This document shows, in pieces, positions 27,082 through 36,412 of a DNA stretch of 64,000 nt. Positions within the stretch are counted from its first letter, which is position 1; every line of letters starts with the position of its first letter. The notes under the pieces are model-generated. The model was not told where the DNA came from. It made no database searches and saw only the letters and a program-made list of their open reading frames with translations. The stretch covers positions 124,001-188,000 of the forward strand of contig NZ_AP022577.1 in assembly GCF_010730955.1 (NCBI RefSeq). The letters are read 5' to 3'. Origin of the DNA: Mycolicibacterium aubagnense. Lineage in GTDB: Bacteria > Actinomycetota > Actinomycetes > Mycobacteriales > Mycobacteriaceae. The position numbers were made by a program, and so were the translations under genes.

Positions 27082-27097
27082 TCGAACAGCTGTTCGG
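27082..27097. promoter_or_regulatory. LexA binding site (SOS box) for ruvCAB
   Basis: TCGAAC-AGCT-GTTCGG matches the mycobacterial SOS box with one mismatch, 19 bases before the ruvC start. LexA control of ruvCAB is known in mycobacteria. Confidence 0.85.
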
Positions 27098-27116
27098 GAC
27101 CTAGTGAGGAGTAGGC

Positions 27117-27674
27117 GTGCGGGTAATGGGCGTCGACCCTGGTCTGACGCGCTGTGGCCTCTCGATGATCGAGGGTGGCACAGGGCGCACGGTCACTGCG
27201 CTCGATGTGGACGTGGTGCGTACCCCGTCGGACGTCGAGCTGCAGCGGCGGCTGCTGACCATCAGCGACACCGTCGAGCACTGGATGGACACCCACCGTC
27301 CCGACGTCATCGCGATCGAGCGGGTGTTCGCCAACCAGAACGCCAACACCGCCATGGGCACGGCGCAGGCCGGCGGCGTCATCGCCTTGGCGGCTGCGCG
27401 CCGGGGGATCGACGTCCATTTCCACACGCCCAGTGAGGTGAAGGCCGCCGTCACCGGAAACGGTCGGGCGGACAAGGCTCAGGTCACCACCATGGTCACC
27501 AAAATCCTTGGGCTGCAACAGAAGCCGACTCCGGCCGACGCCGCCGATGCGTTGGCCCTGGCCATCTGCCACTGCTGGCGGGCGCCCATGATCGCCCGGA
27601 TGGCCGCGGCGGAGGCGAAGGCGGCGGAGTTCAAGAAGCAGTACGCGGCAAAAGTGAAGGCGGCACGCGCATGA
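27117..27674 (+). CDS. ruvC: Holliday junction resolvase
   Basis: A 185-residue endonuclease that cuts Holliday junctions after RuvAB branch migration. The acidic metal site is complete: Asp in [10 protein letters not shown], Glu in IAIERVF, and the C-terminal pair in [15 protein letters not shown] basic Lys/Ala-rich tail ([19 protein letters not shown]) is typical of mycobacterial RuvC. The start is GTG 27117 with GAGGAG about 5 bases ahead. Overlaps ruvA by ATGA. Confidence 0.97.
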   Translation: MRVMGVDPGLTRCGLSMIEGGTGRTVTALDVDVVRTPSDVELQRRLLTISDTVEHWMDTHRPDVIAIERVFANQNANTAMGTAQAGGVIALAAARRGIDVHFHTPSEVKAAVTGNGRADKAQVTTMVTKILGLQQKPTPADAADALALAICHCWRAPMIARMAAAEAKAAEFKKQYAAKVKAARA

Positions 27675-28258
27675 TCGCATCGATCCGTGGCGAAGTGATC
27701 GACATCGCGCTCGATCATGCGGTGATCGAGGCCGCCGGCGTCGGCTACAAGATCATGGCCACCCCGGCGACGCTGTCCACGCTCCGCCGCGGCACCGAAT
27801 CGCGGCTGATCACCGCGATGATCGTGCGGGAGGACTCCCAGACGCTGTACGGCTTCGCCGACTCCGACGCCCGGGATCTGTTCAACACGCTGCTCGGGGT
27901 GTCCGGCGTCGGTCCCAAGATCGCGCTGGCGACCCTCGCGGTCTACGACGCCCCGACGTTGCGACAGGCCCTGGGTGACGGTGACGTCACCGCCTTGACC
28001 CGGGTCCCGGGCATCGGCAAGCGCGGCGCCGAGCGCATGGTGCTGGAGCTGCGCGACAAGATCGGTGCCACAACGGGAGCGGGCGTCGGCGCCGCCGGAG
28101 GGCATTCGATTCGTGGACCGGTCGTGGAAGCTCTTATCGGACTTGGCTTTCCGGCCAAGCAGGCCGAAGAGGCCACCGACAAGGTGCTCGCCAACGATCC
28201 GGATGCCAACACCGCCACCGCGCTGCGGGCCGCCCTGTCGATGTTGGGTAAGAAGTGA
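27671..28258 (+). CDS. ruvA: Holliday junction DNA helicase subunit RuvA
   Basis: A 195-residue junction-binding protein. OB-fold domain [28 protein letters not shown], helix-hairpin-helix region [16 protein letters not shown] and [20 protein letters not shown], and a C-terminal RuvB-contact domain [17 protein letters not shown]. Overlaps both ruvC and ruvB by 4 bases. Confidence 0.97.
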   Translation: MIASIRGEVIDIALDHAVIEAAGVGYKIMATPATLSTLRRGTESRLITAMIVREDSQTLYGFADSDARDLFNTLLGVSGVGPKIALATLAVYDAPTLRQALGDGDVTALTRVPGIGKRGAERMVLELRDKIGATTGAGVGAAGGHSIRGPVVEALIGLGFPAKQAEEATDKVLANDPDANTATALRAALSMLGKK

Positions 28259-29322
28259 GCCGGTTCGAAGACGAGGGCGCCGGGCCTGACGAACCGCCGG
28301 ACCGGGAAGTCTCAGCCGCGCTGACCGTCGGCGAGGGCGACGTCGACGCCAGCCTGCGGCCCAAGTCGCTGCGCGAGTTCATCGGCCAGCCCCGGGTGCG
28401 TGAGCAGCTGCAACTGGTGCTCGAAGGAGCCAAGAACCGCGGCGGCACACCCGACCACATCCTGCTGTCCGGACCGCCCGGTCTGGGCAAGACGTCGCTG
28501 GCCATGATCATCGCCGCCGAGCTGAGCTCGTCGTTGCGCGTCACCTCCGGGCCTGCCCTGGAACGTGCCGGTGACCTGGCCGCCATGCTCAGCAACCTGG
28601 TCGAGGGCGACGTGCTGTTCATCGACGAGATTCACCGCATCGCCCGGCCTGCCGAGGAGATGCTGTACCTGGCTATGGAGGACTTCCGGGTCGACGTCGT
28701 CGTCGGCAAGGGGCCCGGCGCGACGTCGATTCCGCTGGAGGTCGCACCGTTCACCCTGGTCGGTGCGACGACCCGCTCGGGAGCGCTGACCGGCCCGCTG
28801 CGCGACCGGTTCGGTTTCACCGCCCACATGGATTTCTACGAGCCGCCCGAGTTGGAACGCGTGCTGGCCCGCTCGGCCGGCATCCTCGGTATCGAGCTGG
28901 GTGCCGAGGCGGGCGCGGAAGTGGCCCGACGGTCCCGCGGCACGCCACGTATCGCGAACCGGTTGCTGCGGCGCGTTCGCGACTACGCCGAGGTCCGCGC
29001 CGACGGCGTCATCACCCGGGACGTGGCCAAGGCTGCACTCGCGGTCTACGACGTCGACGAGCTCGGCCTGGATCGCCTGGACCGGGCGGTGTTGACCGCG
29101 CTGACAAAGAGTTTCGGGGGCGGTCCGGTCGGTGTCTCGACGCTGGCGGTCGCGGTCGGGGAGGAGGCCACCACCGTCGAGGAGGTGTGTGAGCCGTTCC
29201 TCGTGCGCGCCGGCATGATCGCCCGGACTCCGCGGGGCCGCGTGGCCACCCCGCAGGCGTGGACGCATCTTGGCCTGCAACCGCCGATAAACGGACTTGG
29301 ACAGGCCGGGCTGTTTGAATAG
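28255..29322 (+). CDS. ruvB: Holliday junction branch migration ATPase RuvB
   Basis: A 355-residue AAA+ motor. The entry sequence [12 protein letters not shown], Walker [10 protein letters not shown], Walker B LFIDEIHR, sensor 1 [20 protein letters not shown] and the Arg finger region are all present, with a winged helix at the C-terminus. The start is GTG 28255 overlapping ruvA. Third gene of the SOS-controlled ruvCAB operon. Confidence 0.97.
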   Translation: MSRFEDEGAGPDEPPDREVSAALTVGEGDVDASLRPKSLREFIGQPRVREQLQLVLEGAKNRGGTPDHILLSGPPGLGKTSLAMIIAAELSSSLRVTSGPALERAGDLAAMLSNLVEGDVLFIDEIHRIARPAEEMLYLAMEDFRVDVVVGKGPGATSIPLEVAPFTLVGATTRSGALTGPLRDRFGFTAHMDFYEPPELERVLARSAGILGIELGAEAGAEVARRSRGTPRIANRLLRRVRDYAEVRADGVITRDVAKAALAVYDVDELGLDRLDRAVLTALTKSFGGGPVGVSTLAVAVGEEATTVEEVCEPFLVRAGMIARTPRGRVATPQAWTHLGLQPPINGLGQAGLFE

Positions 29323-29327
29323 TGCCC

Positions 29328-29714
29328 ATGCTGACTGCAGGGTTGATCGTTGCCGGCCTCGCCGCGCTGTTGCACGTGTACATCTTCGTGATGGAGTCGC
29401 TCACCTGGACCTCACCGCGTACCCGGGCCACCTTCGGCCTCACTGAACAGCAGGCGGTGGACACCAAGGAGCTGGCCTTCAATCAGGGGTTCTACAACCT
29501 GTTCCTGGCCATCGTCACCGCCATCGGTATCGCAGCACTTGCCGTGGGGCACTGCGGAATCGGCCTGGCGCTGATCTTCGCCGGGGTCGGTTCGATGCTG
29601 GCCGCGGCGCTGGTGTTGCTCCTGTCGTCCCCGGACAAGGCGCGCGCGGCGATCTCACAGGGTCTCTTCCCCGCGATCGCGGTCGTGCTGCTGGTGATCG
29701 TGACAGTGAGGTGA
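29328..29714 (+). CDS. DUF1304 membrane protein
   Basis: A 128-residue protein with four hydrophobic helices. LHVYIFVMESLTW and FNQGFYNLFLAIVTAIG are the family's conserved segments. DUF1304 members have no known function. A GTG at 29322 overlapping the ruvB stop is an alternative start. The end overlaps the transglycosylase start by GTGA, so it is transcribed with ruvCAB or just after it. Confidence 0.85.
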   Translation: MLTAGLIVAGLAALLHVYIFVMESLTWTSPRTRATFGLTEQQAVDTKELAFNQGFYNLFLAIVTAIGIAALAVGHCGIGLALIFAGVGSMLAAALVLLLSSPDKARAAISQGLFPAIAVVLLVIVTVR

Positions 29715-30541
29715 TCCGTCGGTGGGCGGCCGCTGCCATCGCCATCGTGCTGGCATTCACCGGCGCCGCGCAGTCCACCGCGGATCCGGGGCCCGACCCG
29801 GCGCAGATCGCCGACGTCCTGGTCGCCGACGAACAGGCGGTGCGCGACCCGGCGACGCCGGAACCCGCGTTGATCGCGGCGGCGCACCGGCAGCAGGCGG
29901 CGTATCGCGATATCGCTCGGCACCCCGAATGGGACGCGGTCATCGCACCGCACATCCCGCCTGCCCTGGCCGCGGCGTATGAACACAACGTCGACGCCGG
30001 TCGTCAACTGTTCGGGATGACACCGCCGCGCGACACCGTCCCGCCGTGGACCATCCAGCCGCCGGCGCCCGCCGACGAACTACTCGGCTACTACCGCGAG
30101 GCTCAGGCAATGTCCGGGGTCGACTGGACGTACCTCGCGGCGATCAACCTCGTCGAATCGCGATTCGGCCGGATCAACGGCGACAGTACGGCCGGCGCGC
30201 AGGGGCCCATGCAGTTCCTGCCGTCGACGTTCGCCGCGTACGGCACCGGTGACGTCCGCGCGCCGCGCGATGCCATCCTCGCGGCCGGTCGCTACCTGGC
30301 CGCCAACGGCTTCGCCGCGGATCGGGACGGCGCCCTGCACCACTACAACCATTCCGGCGCGTACGTCCGTGCGGTCGACGACTACGCGGCGGTGCTGGCC
30401 GCCGATCCTGCGGCGTTCGCGGGCTACTACCAATGGCAGGTCTACTACCGGACCACGGTCGGGGACCTCGTGCTGCCCGTCGGATACTCGGCGTCGACTC
30501 CGATGCCGGCGGCTGACTACCTGGCGTCACACGCGCAGTAG
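29711..30541 (+). CDS. secreted lytic transglycosylase (SLT domain)
   Basis: A 276-residue exported muramidase-type enzyme. An N-terminal signal peptide (IRRWAAAAIAIVLAFTGAAQSTA) ends with an Ala-rich cleavage site. The SLT domain from about residue 125 has the catalytic Glu in INLVESRFGR, then GAQGPMQFLPSTFAAYG and a C-terminal HHYNHSGAYV segment. It is expected to cleave peptidoglycan glycans outside the membrane. The start GTG 29711 overlaps the DUF1304 stop. Confidence 0.88.
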   Translation: MIRRWAAAAIAIVLAFTGAAQSTADPGPDPAQIADVLVADEQAVRDPATPEPALIAAAHRQQAAYRDIARHPEWDAVIAPHIPPALAAAYEHNVDAGRQLFGMTPPRDTVPPWTIQPPAPADELLGYYREAQAMSGVDWTYLAAINLVESRFGRINGDSTAGAQGPMQFLPSTFAAYGTGDVRAPRDAILAAGRYLAANGFAADRDGALHHYNHSGAYVRAVDDYAAVLAADPAAFAGYYQWQVYYRTTVGDLVLPVGYSASTPMPAADYLASHAQ

Positions 30542-30677
30542 TCCCGGTCAGCGCTCGCGCCGATTGCGGCCGCCGGCGCCCGTGATGGCACACTGGTCAG
30601 TACCGTGGCACGGCGATCGGCTGGTCCTGCTCGCGTGCCTGCTCACAGAGTCAACAGAACGAAAGATTTTCGCTGTC

Positions 30678-31001
30678 ATGGATTTGGTTGTTTTCCTGCC
30701 GCTGCTCCTGGTCATGGGTGCCTTCATGTTCTTCGCGTCGCGGCGGCAGCGGAAGCAGATGCAGGCCACCATCGACCTGCACAACTCGCTGAAGGTTGGC
30801 GACCGCGTGCACACCACGTCCGGTCTGCTCGCCACCATCACCCGGATCGACGACGACAATGTCGATCTGGAGATCGCTCCCGGCGTCGTCACCACCTGGA
30901 TGAAGCTGGCTGTGCGCGACCGCATCGAACCCGAGGTCGAGACTGCTGACGAGCTGACCTCGCCTGCTGTCGAAGAAGGCGCGCCGAAGACTGAAGGCTG
31001 A
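30678..31001 (+). CDS. yajC: preprotein translocase accessory subunit YajC
   Basis: A 107-residue inner-membrane protein with one helix (VVFLPLLLVMGAFMFFASRRQRKQ) and the conserved domain LKVGDRVHTTSGLLATITRIDDDNVDLEIAPG. It binds SecDF. An acidic tail follows. The start is ATG 30678; 136 bases separate it from the upstream gene, so it likely begins the sec operon. Confidence 0.95.
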   Translation: MDLVVFLPLLLVMGAFMFFASRRQRKQMQATIDLHNSLKVGDRVHTTSGLLATITRIDDDNVDLEIAPGVVTTWMKLAVRDRIEPEVETADELTSPAVEEGAPKTEG

Positions 31002-31067
31002 TTTTCCCGCACCAACACGTACCCTTTGCGGGGCTGACGTACCGATTCTCAAGGAGAACCTAGAACC

Positions 31068-32975
31068 GTGGCATCGTCTTCGGCGCCGGTGCACCCATAC
31101 CGCTATCTGTCGTTGTTCCTGGCGCTGCTCGTCGGTGCCTACCTCCTGGTGTTTCTCACCGGCGACAAGCAGGCCAAGCCCAAGCTGGGCATCGACCTGC
31201 AGGGCGGTACCCGGGTCACCCTGACTGCACGTACCCCTGACGGCTCGGCCCCGTCCCGCGAGGCGCTGATCCAGGCGCAGGAGATCATCGGCTCCCGCGT
31301 GAACGGTCTCGGTGTCTCCGGCTCCGAGGTTGTGATCGACGGTTCGAATCTGATCATCACCGTGCCCGGTCAGGACGGCAGCGAAGCCCGCAACCTGGGG
31401 CAGACCGCGCGGCTGTATATCCGGCCGGTCGTCCACGTCATCCCGGCTCAGGGTGCGCAACCGGCCAAGCCCGCTGCGCCTGCCGCTCCGGTTCCCGGTG
31501 CTCCGGGTGGCATCCCAGGAGTACCTGGCATGCCCGGAATGCCCGGAATGCCGCCGCTGATCGCCCCGGCTGAGCCCGAGGCCCCGATCACCCCGCCGAC
31601 GCCCGGCATGCCCGCGCACCCGGCGTCCACCGCGCCCGCTCCGGCGCCGCAGCCGCGTCCGTTCCCCGAGGAGCCGACCCCGGCGCCGTCGGACACCTCG
31701 ACCGCTCCTGCACCCGCAGAGCCAGGTACCCCTGCAGCTCCGGCTGAACCAGGTGCGCCCGCCGCACCGGGTGAACCGGGTGCCCCCGCTGCACCTGCCC
31801 CTGGCGCTCCGGCTCCTGGCGCTCCGGCTCCTGGCGCCCCCGCCGAGCACGGTCCCAAGGCCGAACTGGCCCAGCGCATCGCCGACGAGAAGGCCCTGCG
31901 TCAAAGCACCCAGCCGCAGATCCAGCTGCTGGCGCTGCAGTTCCAGGCCACCCGCTGCGACCAGCAGGACGTGCTGGCCGGCAACGACGACCCGAACCTG
32001 CCGCTCGTGACGTGCTCCAAGGACCACAAAGAGGTCTACTTGCTGGACAAGTCGATCATCAGCGGTGACGAGATCAAGGACGCCTCGTCAGGTCTGAATC
32101 AGCAGCAGGGCGAGTACGTCGTCGACGTCACGTTCAAGGAGAAGGCCGCCGACGTGTGGGCCAACTTCACCGCCGCCAACATCGGCACGCAGACGGCCTT
32201 CGTGCTCGACTCCCAGGTGGTCAGTGCGCCGGCCATCCAGGAGGCGATCCCGGGCGGACGTACGCAGATCACCGGCCACTTCAACGCCACGTCGGCGAAA
32301 GACCTGGCCAACGTGCTGAAGTACGGCTCGCTGCCGCTGTCGTTTGAGTCGTCGGAGGCCCAAACCGTGTCGGCCACGCTCGGCTTGACGTCGCTGAAGG
32401 CGGGCTTGATCGCCGGTGCGATCGGTCTTGCGCTCGTGCTGCTGTATTCGCTGATCTACTACCGCTTGCTCGGACTTCTTGTCGCCTTGTCGTTGATCAT
32501 CTCCGGCGCAATGGTTTTCGCGCTGCTGGTACTGCTGGGCAGATACATCAACTACACGTTGGACCTGGCGGGCGTCGCCGGCATCATCATCAGCATCGGC
32601 ACAACTGCGGACTCGTTCGTGGTGCTATTCGAACGTGTCAAGGACGAGATCCGCGAAGGCCGATCGTTCCGTTCGGCGGTGCCACGAGGTTGGACGCGGG
32701 CCCGCAAGACAATCCTGTCGGGCAACGCAGTCACGTTGTTGGCAGCCGTGGTGCTCTACATCCTGGCCGTCGGACAGGTGAAGGGTTTCGCGTTCACCAC
32801 CGGCCTGATGACCGTCATCAACGTCGTCGTGGTGTTCCTGGTGACGTGGCCGCTGGTGTATCTGGCGTCGAAGTCGCGCATGATCGCCAAGCCAGCGTTC
32901 AACGGGTTGGGCGCGGTGCAGCGGATCGCACAGGAACGACGAGCCGCCTCATATGCGGCCACGGAACAGGGATAG
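31068..32975 (+). CDS. secD: protein translocase subunit SecD
   Basis: A 635-residue RND-type component that uses proton motive force to help Sec substrates leave the translocon. TM1 is at about 13-32, followed by [12 protein letters not shown] of the first periplasmic domain. The P1 domain is interrupted by a Pro/Ala/Gly-rich stretch at about 128-260, longer than I recall for M. tuberculosis SecD. The C-terminal five TM helices contain the conserved [19 protein letters not shown] and [11 protein letters not shown]. The start is GTG 31068 with AAGGAG ahead. secF follows after 4 bases. Confidence 0.96.
   Translation: MASSSAPVHPYRYLSLFLALLVGAYLLVFLTGDKQAKPKLGIDLQGGTRVTLTARTPDGSAPSREALIQAQEIIGSRVNGLGVSGSEVVIDGSNLIITVPGQDGSEARNLGQTARLYIRPVVHVIPAQGAQPAKPAAPAAPVPGAPGGIPGVPGMPGMPGMPPLIAPAEPEAPITPPTPGMPAHPASTAPAPAPQPRPFPEEPTPAPSDTSTAPAPAEPGTPAAPAEPGAPAAPGEPGAPAAPAPGAPAPGAPAPGAPAEHGPKAELAQRIADEKALRQSTQPQIQLLALQFQATRCDQQDVLAGNDDPNLPLVTCSKDHKEVYLLDKSIISGDEIKDASSGLNQQQGEYVVDVTFKEKAADVWANFTAANIGTQTAFVLDSQVVSAPAIQEAIPGGRTQITGHFNATSAKDLANVLKYGSLPLSFESSEAQTVSATLGLTSLKAGLIAGAIGLALVLLYSLIYYRLLGLLVALSLIISGAMVFALLVLLGRYINYTLDLAGVAGIIISIGTTADSFVVLFERVKDEIREGRSFRSAVPRGWTRARKTILSGNAVTLLAAVVLYILAVGQVKGFAFTTGLMTVINVVVVFLVTWPLVYLASKSRMIAKPAFNGLGAVQRIAQERRAASYAATEQG
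31449..31847 (+). repeat. Pro/Ala/Gly-rich low-complexity insertion in SecD
   Basis: About 133 codons with repeating GxP units: [31 protein letters not shown] and [14 protein letters not shown]. The last part is a near-perfect 15-base tandem repeat. It lies in the periplasmic P1 domain and should form an extended flexible linker outside the membrane. Confidence 0.85.
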
Positions 32976-32979
32976 GCAG

Positions 32980-34197
32980 ATGGCTGCGAACGATTCCAAT
33001 GACCTCGACACGACGAGCGTCATCGAACCGCCCGACATCGAGTCGGTCAGCGCGCCGAAGCACGGCTTCCTCACGCAGCTTTACACCGGCACCGGGGCGT
33101 TCAACATCATCGGCCGACGGAAGGTGTGGTTCGCGGTCAGCGGTCTGATCCTCACGATCGGCATCGCGAGCATCATCATCCGTGGTTTCACGTTCGGCAT
33201 CGACTTCATCGGCGGTACCCAGGTTTCGTTGCCGGCCGCCGGCGCACACGAAACAGCCACGGTGCAGCAGGTCGAGGATGTCTTTACCAAGACATTGGGC
33301 AAGGCTCCTCAGTCGGTCCAGACCGTTGGCACGGGTGACTCGGCGACGGTGCAGATTCGGTCGACGACGCTGTCGAACGACGAAGTAGACAAGCTCCGCA
33401 GCGCGCTGTTCGACAAATTCCAGCCGAAGGGCAAGGACGGACAGCCGAGCAAGTTGGCGATCAGCGATTCCGGAGTGTCCGAGACGTGGGGCCAGCAGAT
33501 CACCCACAAGGGCGTCATTGCGCTGGTGGTGTTCGTCGTCCTGGCGGCGATCTATGTCGCAATACGATATGAGCCCTACATGGCGGCCGCGGCGTCGGCC
33601 GCGATGTTCTACACGGTCGTCACCACCGCTGGCATTTACTCGCTTGTCGGATGGGAAGTAACCCCAGCAACCGTGATCGGGCTGCTGACGATTCTGGGAT
33701 ATTCCATCTACGACACTGTCGTTGTGTTCGACAAGGTGGAGGAGAACACCCACGGTTTCGAGCACACCACTAGACGCACTTACGCCGAACAGGCCAACTT
33801 GGCGGTCAACCAGACATTTATGCGGTCTATCAACACGGGCCTGATCGCGATGCTGCCGATCGTCGCCTTGATGGTGATCGCAGTGTGGATGCTCGGTGTC
33901 GGGACACTGAAGGATCTGGCCCTGGTCCAGCTGATTGGTATCTTCACCGGCCACTACTCGTCGATCTTCTTTGCGACGCCGCTGCTGGTGTCGATGCGCG
34001 AGCGCACCGACCTGGTAAAGAACCACACTCGCCGCGTGCTCAACCGCCGCAAGTCGTCGACCGAGCGCGGCAGTGCCGGCGGCGAGGAAGTGAGTGTCGG
34101 TGCAGTGGCGGTCGATGCACCGGAGAAGCCGGCGCCGGGGGCCAAGCCGTTGCGCCCGACCGGTAAGCCGTCGGGTAAGCGAAACAGCCGGGGCTAG
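32980..34197 (+). CDS. secF: protein translocase subunit SecF
   Basis: A 405-residue partner of SecD. After an acidic N-terminal tail come TM1 (VWFAVSGLILTIGIASIIIRG) and GIDFIGGTQVSL. The C-terminal TM bundle has TILGYSIYDTVVVFDKVEEN and SINTGLIAMLPIV. ATG 32980 is chosen, 4 bases after secD; a further in-frame ATG at 32953 lies inside secD. The C-terminal tail is basic and Pro-rich. Confidence 0.96.
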   Translation: MAANDSNDLDTTSVIEPPDIESVSAPKHGFLTQLYTGTGAFNIIGRRKVWFAVSGLILTIGIASIIIRGFTFGIDFIGGTQVSLPAAGAHETATVQQVEDVFTKTLGKAPQSVQTVGTGDSATVQIRSTTLSNDEVDKLRSALFDKFQPKGKDGQPSKLAISDSGVSETWGQQITHKGVIALVVFVVLAAIYVAIRYEPYMAAAASAAMFYTVVTTAGIYSLVGWEVTPATVIGLLTILGYSIYDTVVVFDKVEENTHGFEHTTRRTYAEQANLAVNQTFMRSINTGLIAMLPIVALMVIAVWMLGVGTLKDLALVQLIGIFTGHYSSIFFATPLLVSMRERTDLVKNHTRRVLNRRKSSTERGSAGGEEVSVGAVAVDAPEKPAPGAKPLRPTGKPSGKRNSRG

Positions 34198-34203
34198 CCC
34201 TTG

Positions 34204-35850
34204 ATGCCCGCCCGGTTCCGCCGAACCGCATTGGCTGGTGCGGTGCTGTTGGTGGCCGGTTTCGGCCTGTCCGGTTGTGGCAGTTCGACCGACGCCGTCG
34301 ACTACATCGTCGACGGCGCGCTGCCCACCTACAACACCGCGTCGGTCATCGGCGCGGCTTCGGGTGCGCCGCAGGCATTTTCGCGGGTGCAGACGGGTTT
34401 CAACTTTCGAGGACCCGACGGCCAGGTGGTTGCCGACCGCGACTTCGGCACCGTTTCGGTGGTCGGACGTTCCCCGCTGACCCTCGACTACAAGATCAAC
34501 GACAGTGCCGTGTACTCCGACGGCAAACCCGTCACGTGTGACGACATGGTGCTGGCCTGGGCCGCGCAGTCGGGCCAGTTCCCGGCGTTCGACGCGGCCA
34601 GTCGCGCCGGGTACGTCGACGTGGCCGCCGTCGACTGCACGCCGGGTCAGAAGCGCGCTCGCGTCACCTTTGTTCGAGACCGCGACATCACCGACTATGG
34701 GCAGTTGTTCGCCGCGACGTCGCTGCTGCCGGCGCACGTGCTGGACGACTCGCTCGGTCTCGGGGACGGCGGGGTGACGAAGGCGCTGCAGACCGGCGAC
34801 GGACCGGCCATCGACAAGATCGCCGCAGCGTGGAACACCACCTGGGACCTGAAACCCGACGCGGACCTCAAACGGTTCCCGTCGGCCGGCCCGTACAAGC
34901 TGGCGTCGGTGGCGAAAGACGGCTCGATCACCTTGGCTGCCAATGACAAATGGTGGGGCGCCAAGCCGGTGATCGGCGAGATCACGGTGACCCCGCGGGG
35001 TGCGGACCTGGTGAGCCGGATCAAGTCGGGCAAGGTCGAGATCGTCGACATCGCCGCCGGTGTGCTCGGCAAGGACGATGTGCCGGCGAGCTACGTGCGC
35101 ACCGACAGCTCGTCCGACGACATCCAGCAGTTGATCTTCGCGGCCCAGGGTGCGTTGGCTGATCCCGGTGCGCGCCGCGCCGTCGCGCTCTGCACGCCGC
35201 GGGACGCCATCGGCGCCGCGGTCGGGGTTCCGGTCAGCAACGCCCGGCTGAACACGGCGTCGGACGATTCTCTCACCGTGGCCGAAAACGTCGATGCAAG
35301 CGGACAATTCGCCGCCGCTGACGTCGACGGGGCACGGGCCGCGGCGGGCGGCCAGCCGCTGACCGTGCGCTTGGGTTATCGCGGCCCGGACGCGCGGCTG
35401 GCCTCGGTGGTCGCCGCGATCACGAAGTCGTGCGCCGCTGCGGGTATCACCGTGCAGGACGTGGCCTCGCCGACGGTGGGTGCACAAAGTCTGCGCGCCA
35501 ACGACATTGACGTGCTCTTGTCCGGTGGCGGGGGAGCGGCGGGCAGCGGGTCCAGTGGCTCGTCGGTGGCGGATTCCTACGCCCTGCACGGCGGCAACGG
35601 CAACAATCTCTCCGGATATGCCAATGAACGCGTCGACGGCGTCATCGCGGCCCTCGCGGTGACCACCGACCCCAAGGAGCAGGCGCGCCTACTCGGTGAA
35701 GGTGCGACGGTGCTCTGGGGTGATGTGCCGACCCTGCCGCTGTATCGGCAGCAGCGGACGCTGCTGGTATCGAAAGACATGACGTTGGTGCGCGGCAATC
35801 CCACGCGGTGGGGTGCCGGCTGGAACATGGACCGTTGGGGAAGCAAGTGA
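34204..35850 (+). CDS. peptide/nickel-type ABC transporter substrate-binding lipoprotein
   Basis: A 548-residue exported lipoprotein. The signal peptide ends in a lipobox LSGC (Cys about 29). The SBP_bac_5 fold is seen in [33 protein letters not shown] and [13 protein letters not shown], with C-terminal [14 protein letters not shown]. No permease or ATPase genes are adjacent, as at the M. tuberculosis Rv2585c locus, so it may work with distant transporters or be a sensor-like lipoprotein. Overlaps apt by GTGA. Confidence 0.9.
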   Translation: MPARFRRTALAGAVLLVAGFGLSGCGSSTDAVDYIVDGALPTYNTASVIGAASGAPQAFSRVQTGFNFRGPDGQVVADRDFGTVSVVGRSPLTLDYKINDSAVYSDGKPVTCDDMVLAWAAQSGQFPAFDAASRAGYVDVAAVDCTPGQKRARVTFVRDRDITDYGQLFAATSLLPAHVLDDSLGLGDGGVTKALQTGDGPAIDKIAAAWNTTWDLKPDADLKRFPSAGPYKLASVAKDGSITLAANDKWWGAKPVIGEITVTPRGADLVSRIKSGKVEIVDIAAGVLGKDDVPASYVRTDSSSDDIQQLIFAAQGALADPGARRAVALCTPRDAIGAAVGVPVSNARLNTASDDSLTVAENVDASGQFAAADVDGARAAAGGQPLTVRLGYRGPDARLASVVAAITKSCAAAGITVQDVASPTVGAQSLRANDIDVLLSGGGGAAGSGSSGSSVADSYALHGGNGNNLSGYANERVDGVIAALAVTTDPKEQARLLGEGATVLWGDVPTLPLYRQQRTLLVSKDMTLVRGNPTRWGAGWNMDRWGSK

Positions 35851-36371
35851 ACGATCTGAATGCCCTCTTCGCCGAACTCGTCCGTGAGGTGCCGGATTTC
35901 CCGGAGCCCGGCATCCAGTTCAAGGATCTGACGCCGCTACTGGCCGACGGCCGCGGGCTGGCGGCCGTGACGGCCGCCCTCGCCGAGATCGCCGAGGGCG
36001 TGGACCTGGTCGCGGGTATCGATGCTCGCGGCTTCCTGCTGGGGGCCGCGGTCGCGACGCGGCTGCGCACCGGTGTCCTCGCGGTCCGCAAGGGCGGGAA
36101 GTTGCCGCCGCCGGTGTACAGCCAGACCTACACACTGGAGTACGGCACCGCAACGCTGGAGATTCCCGCTGACGGGATCGATCTGACCGGCCGGCGCGTT
36201 GTCGTCATAGACGACGTGCTGGCTACCGGCGGAACGGTTGCTGCGACGGTGCGGCTGCTGCAGGCAGCAGGTGCGACGGTGACCGCGGCCGCGGTCGTGC
36301 TGGAGCTGAACGGCCTCGGTGGACGCGCTGTGCTGGAACCGCTCCCGGTCACCAGCCTGTACGTGGTCTGA
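35847..36371 (+). CDS. apt: adenine phosphoribosyltransferase
   Basis: A 174-residue purine salvage enzyme making AMP from adenine and PRPP. The early [15 protein letters not shown] is diagnostic, and the PRPP-binding loop [16 protein letters not shown] is intact. The start is GTG 35847 overlapping the lipoprotein stop. It precedes rel, the usual order in mycobacteria. Confidence 0.96.
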   Translation: MNDLNALFAELVREVPDFPEPGIQFKDLTPLLADGRGLAAVTAALAEIAEGVDLVAGIDARGFLLGAAVATRLRTGVLAVRKGGKLPPPVYSQTYTLEYGTATLEIPADGIDLTGRRVVVIDDVLATGGTVAATVRLLQAAGATVTAAAVVLELNGLGGRAVLEPLPVTSLYVV

Positions 36372-36412
36372 GGGGCTATTCTCGACAAACCAGGTGTAGG
36401 AGGTGTGCGGCG

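Noticed and set aside
31749..31850. Possible CRISPR or minisatellite array in the secD region
   Set aside because: The repeats are short, in frame and encode a Pro/Ala-rich linker; there are no spacers and no cas genes.
32899..35589. 896-codon open frame on the minus strand opposite secF and the lipoprotein gene
   Set aside because: It is antisense to two well-supported genes; GC-rich codon bias keeps this frame open. Its translation is Arg/His/Gly-rich with no recognisable domain.
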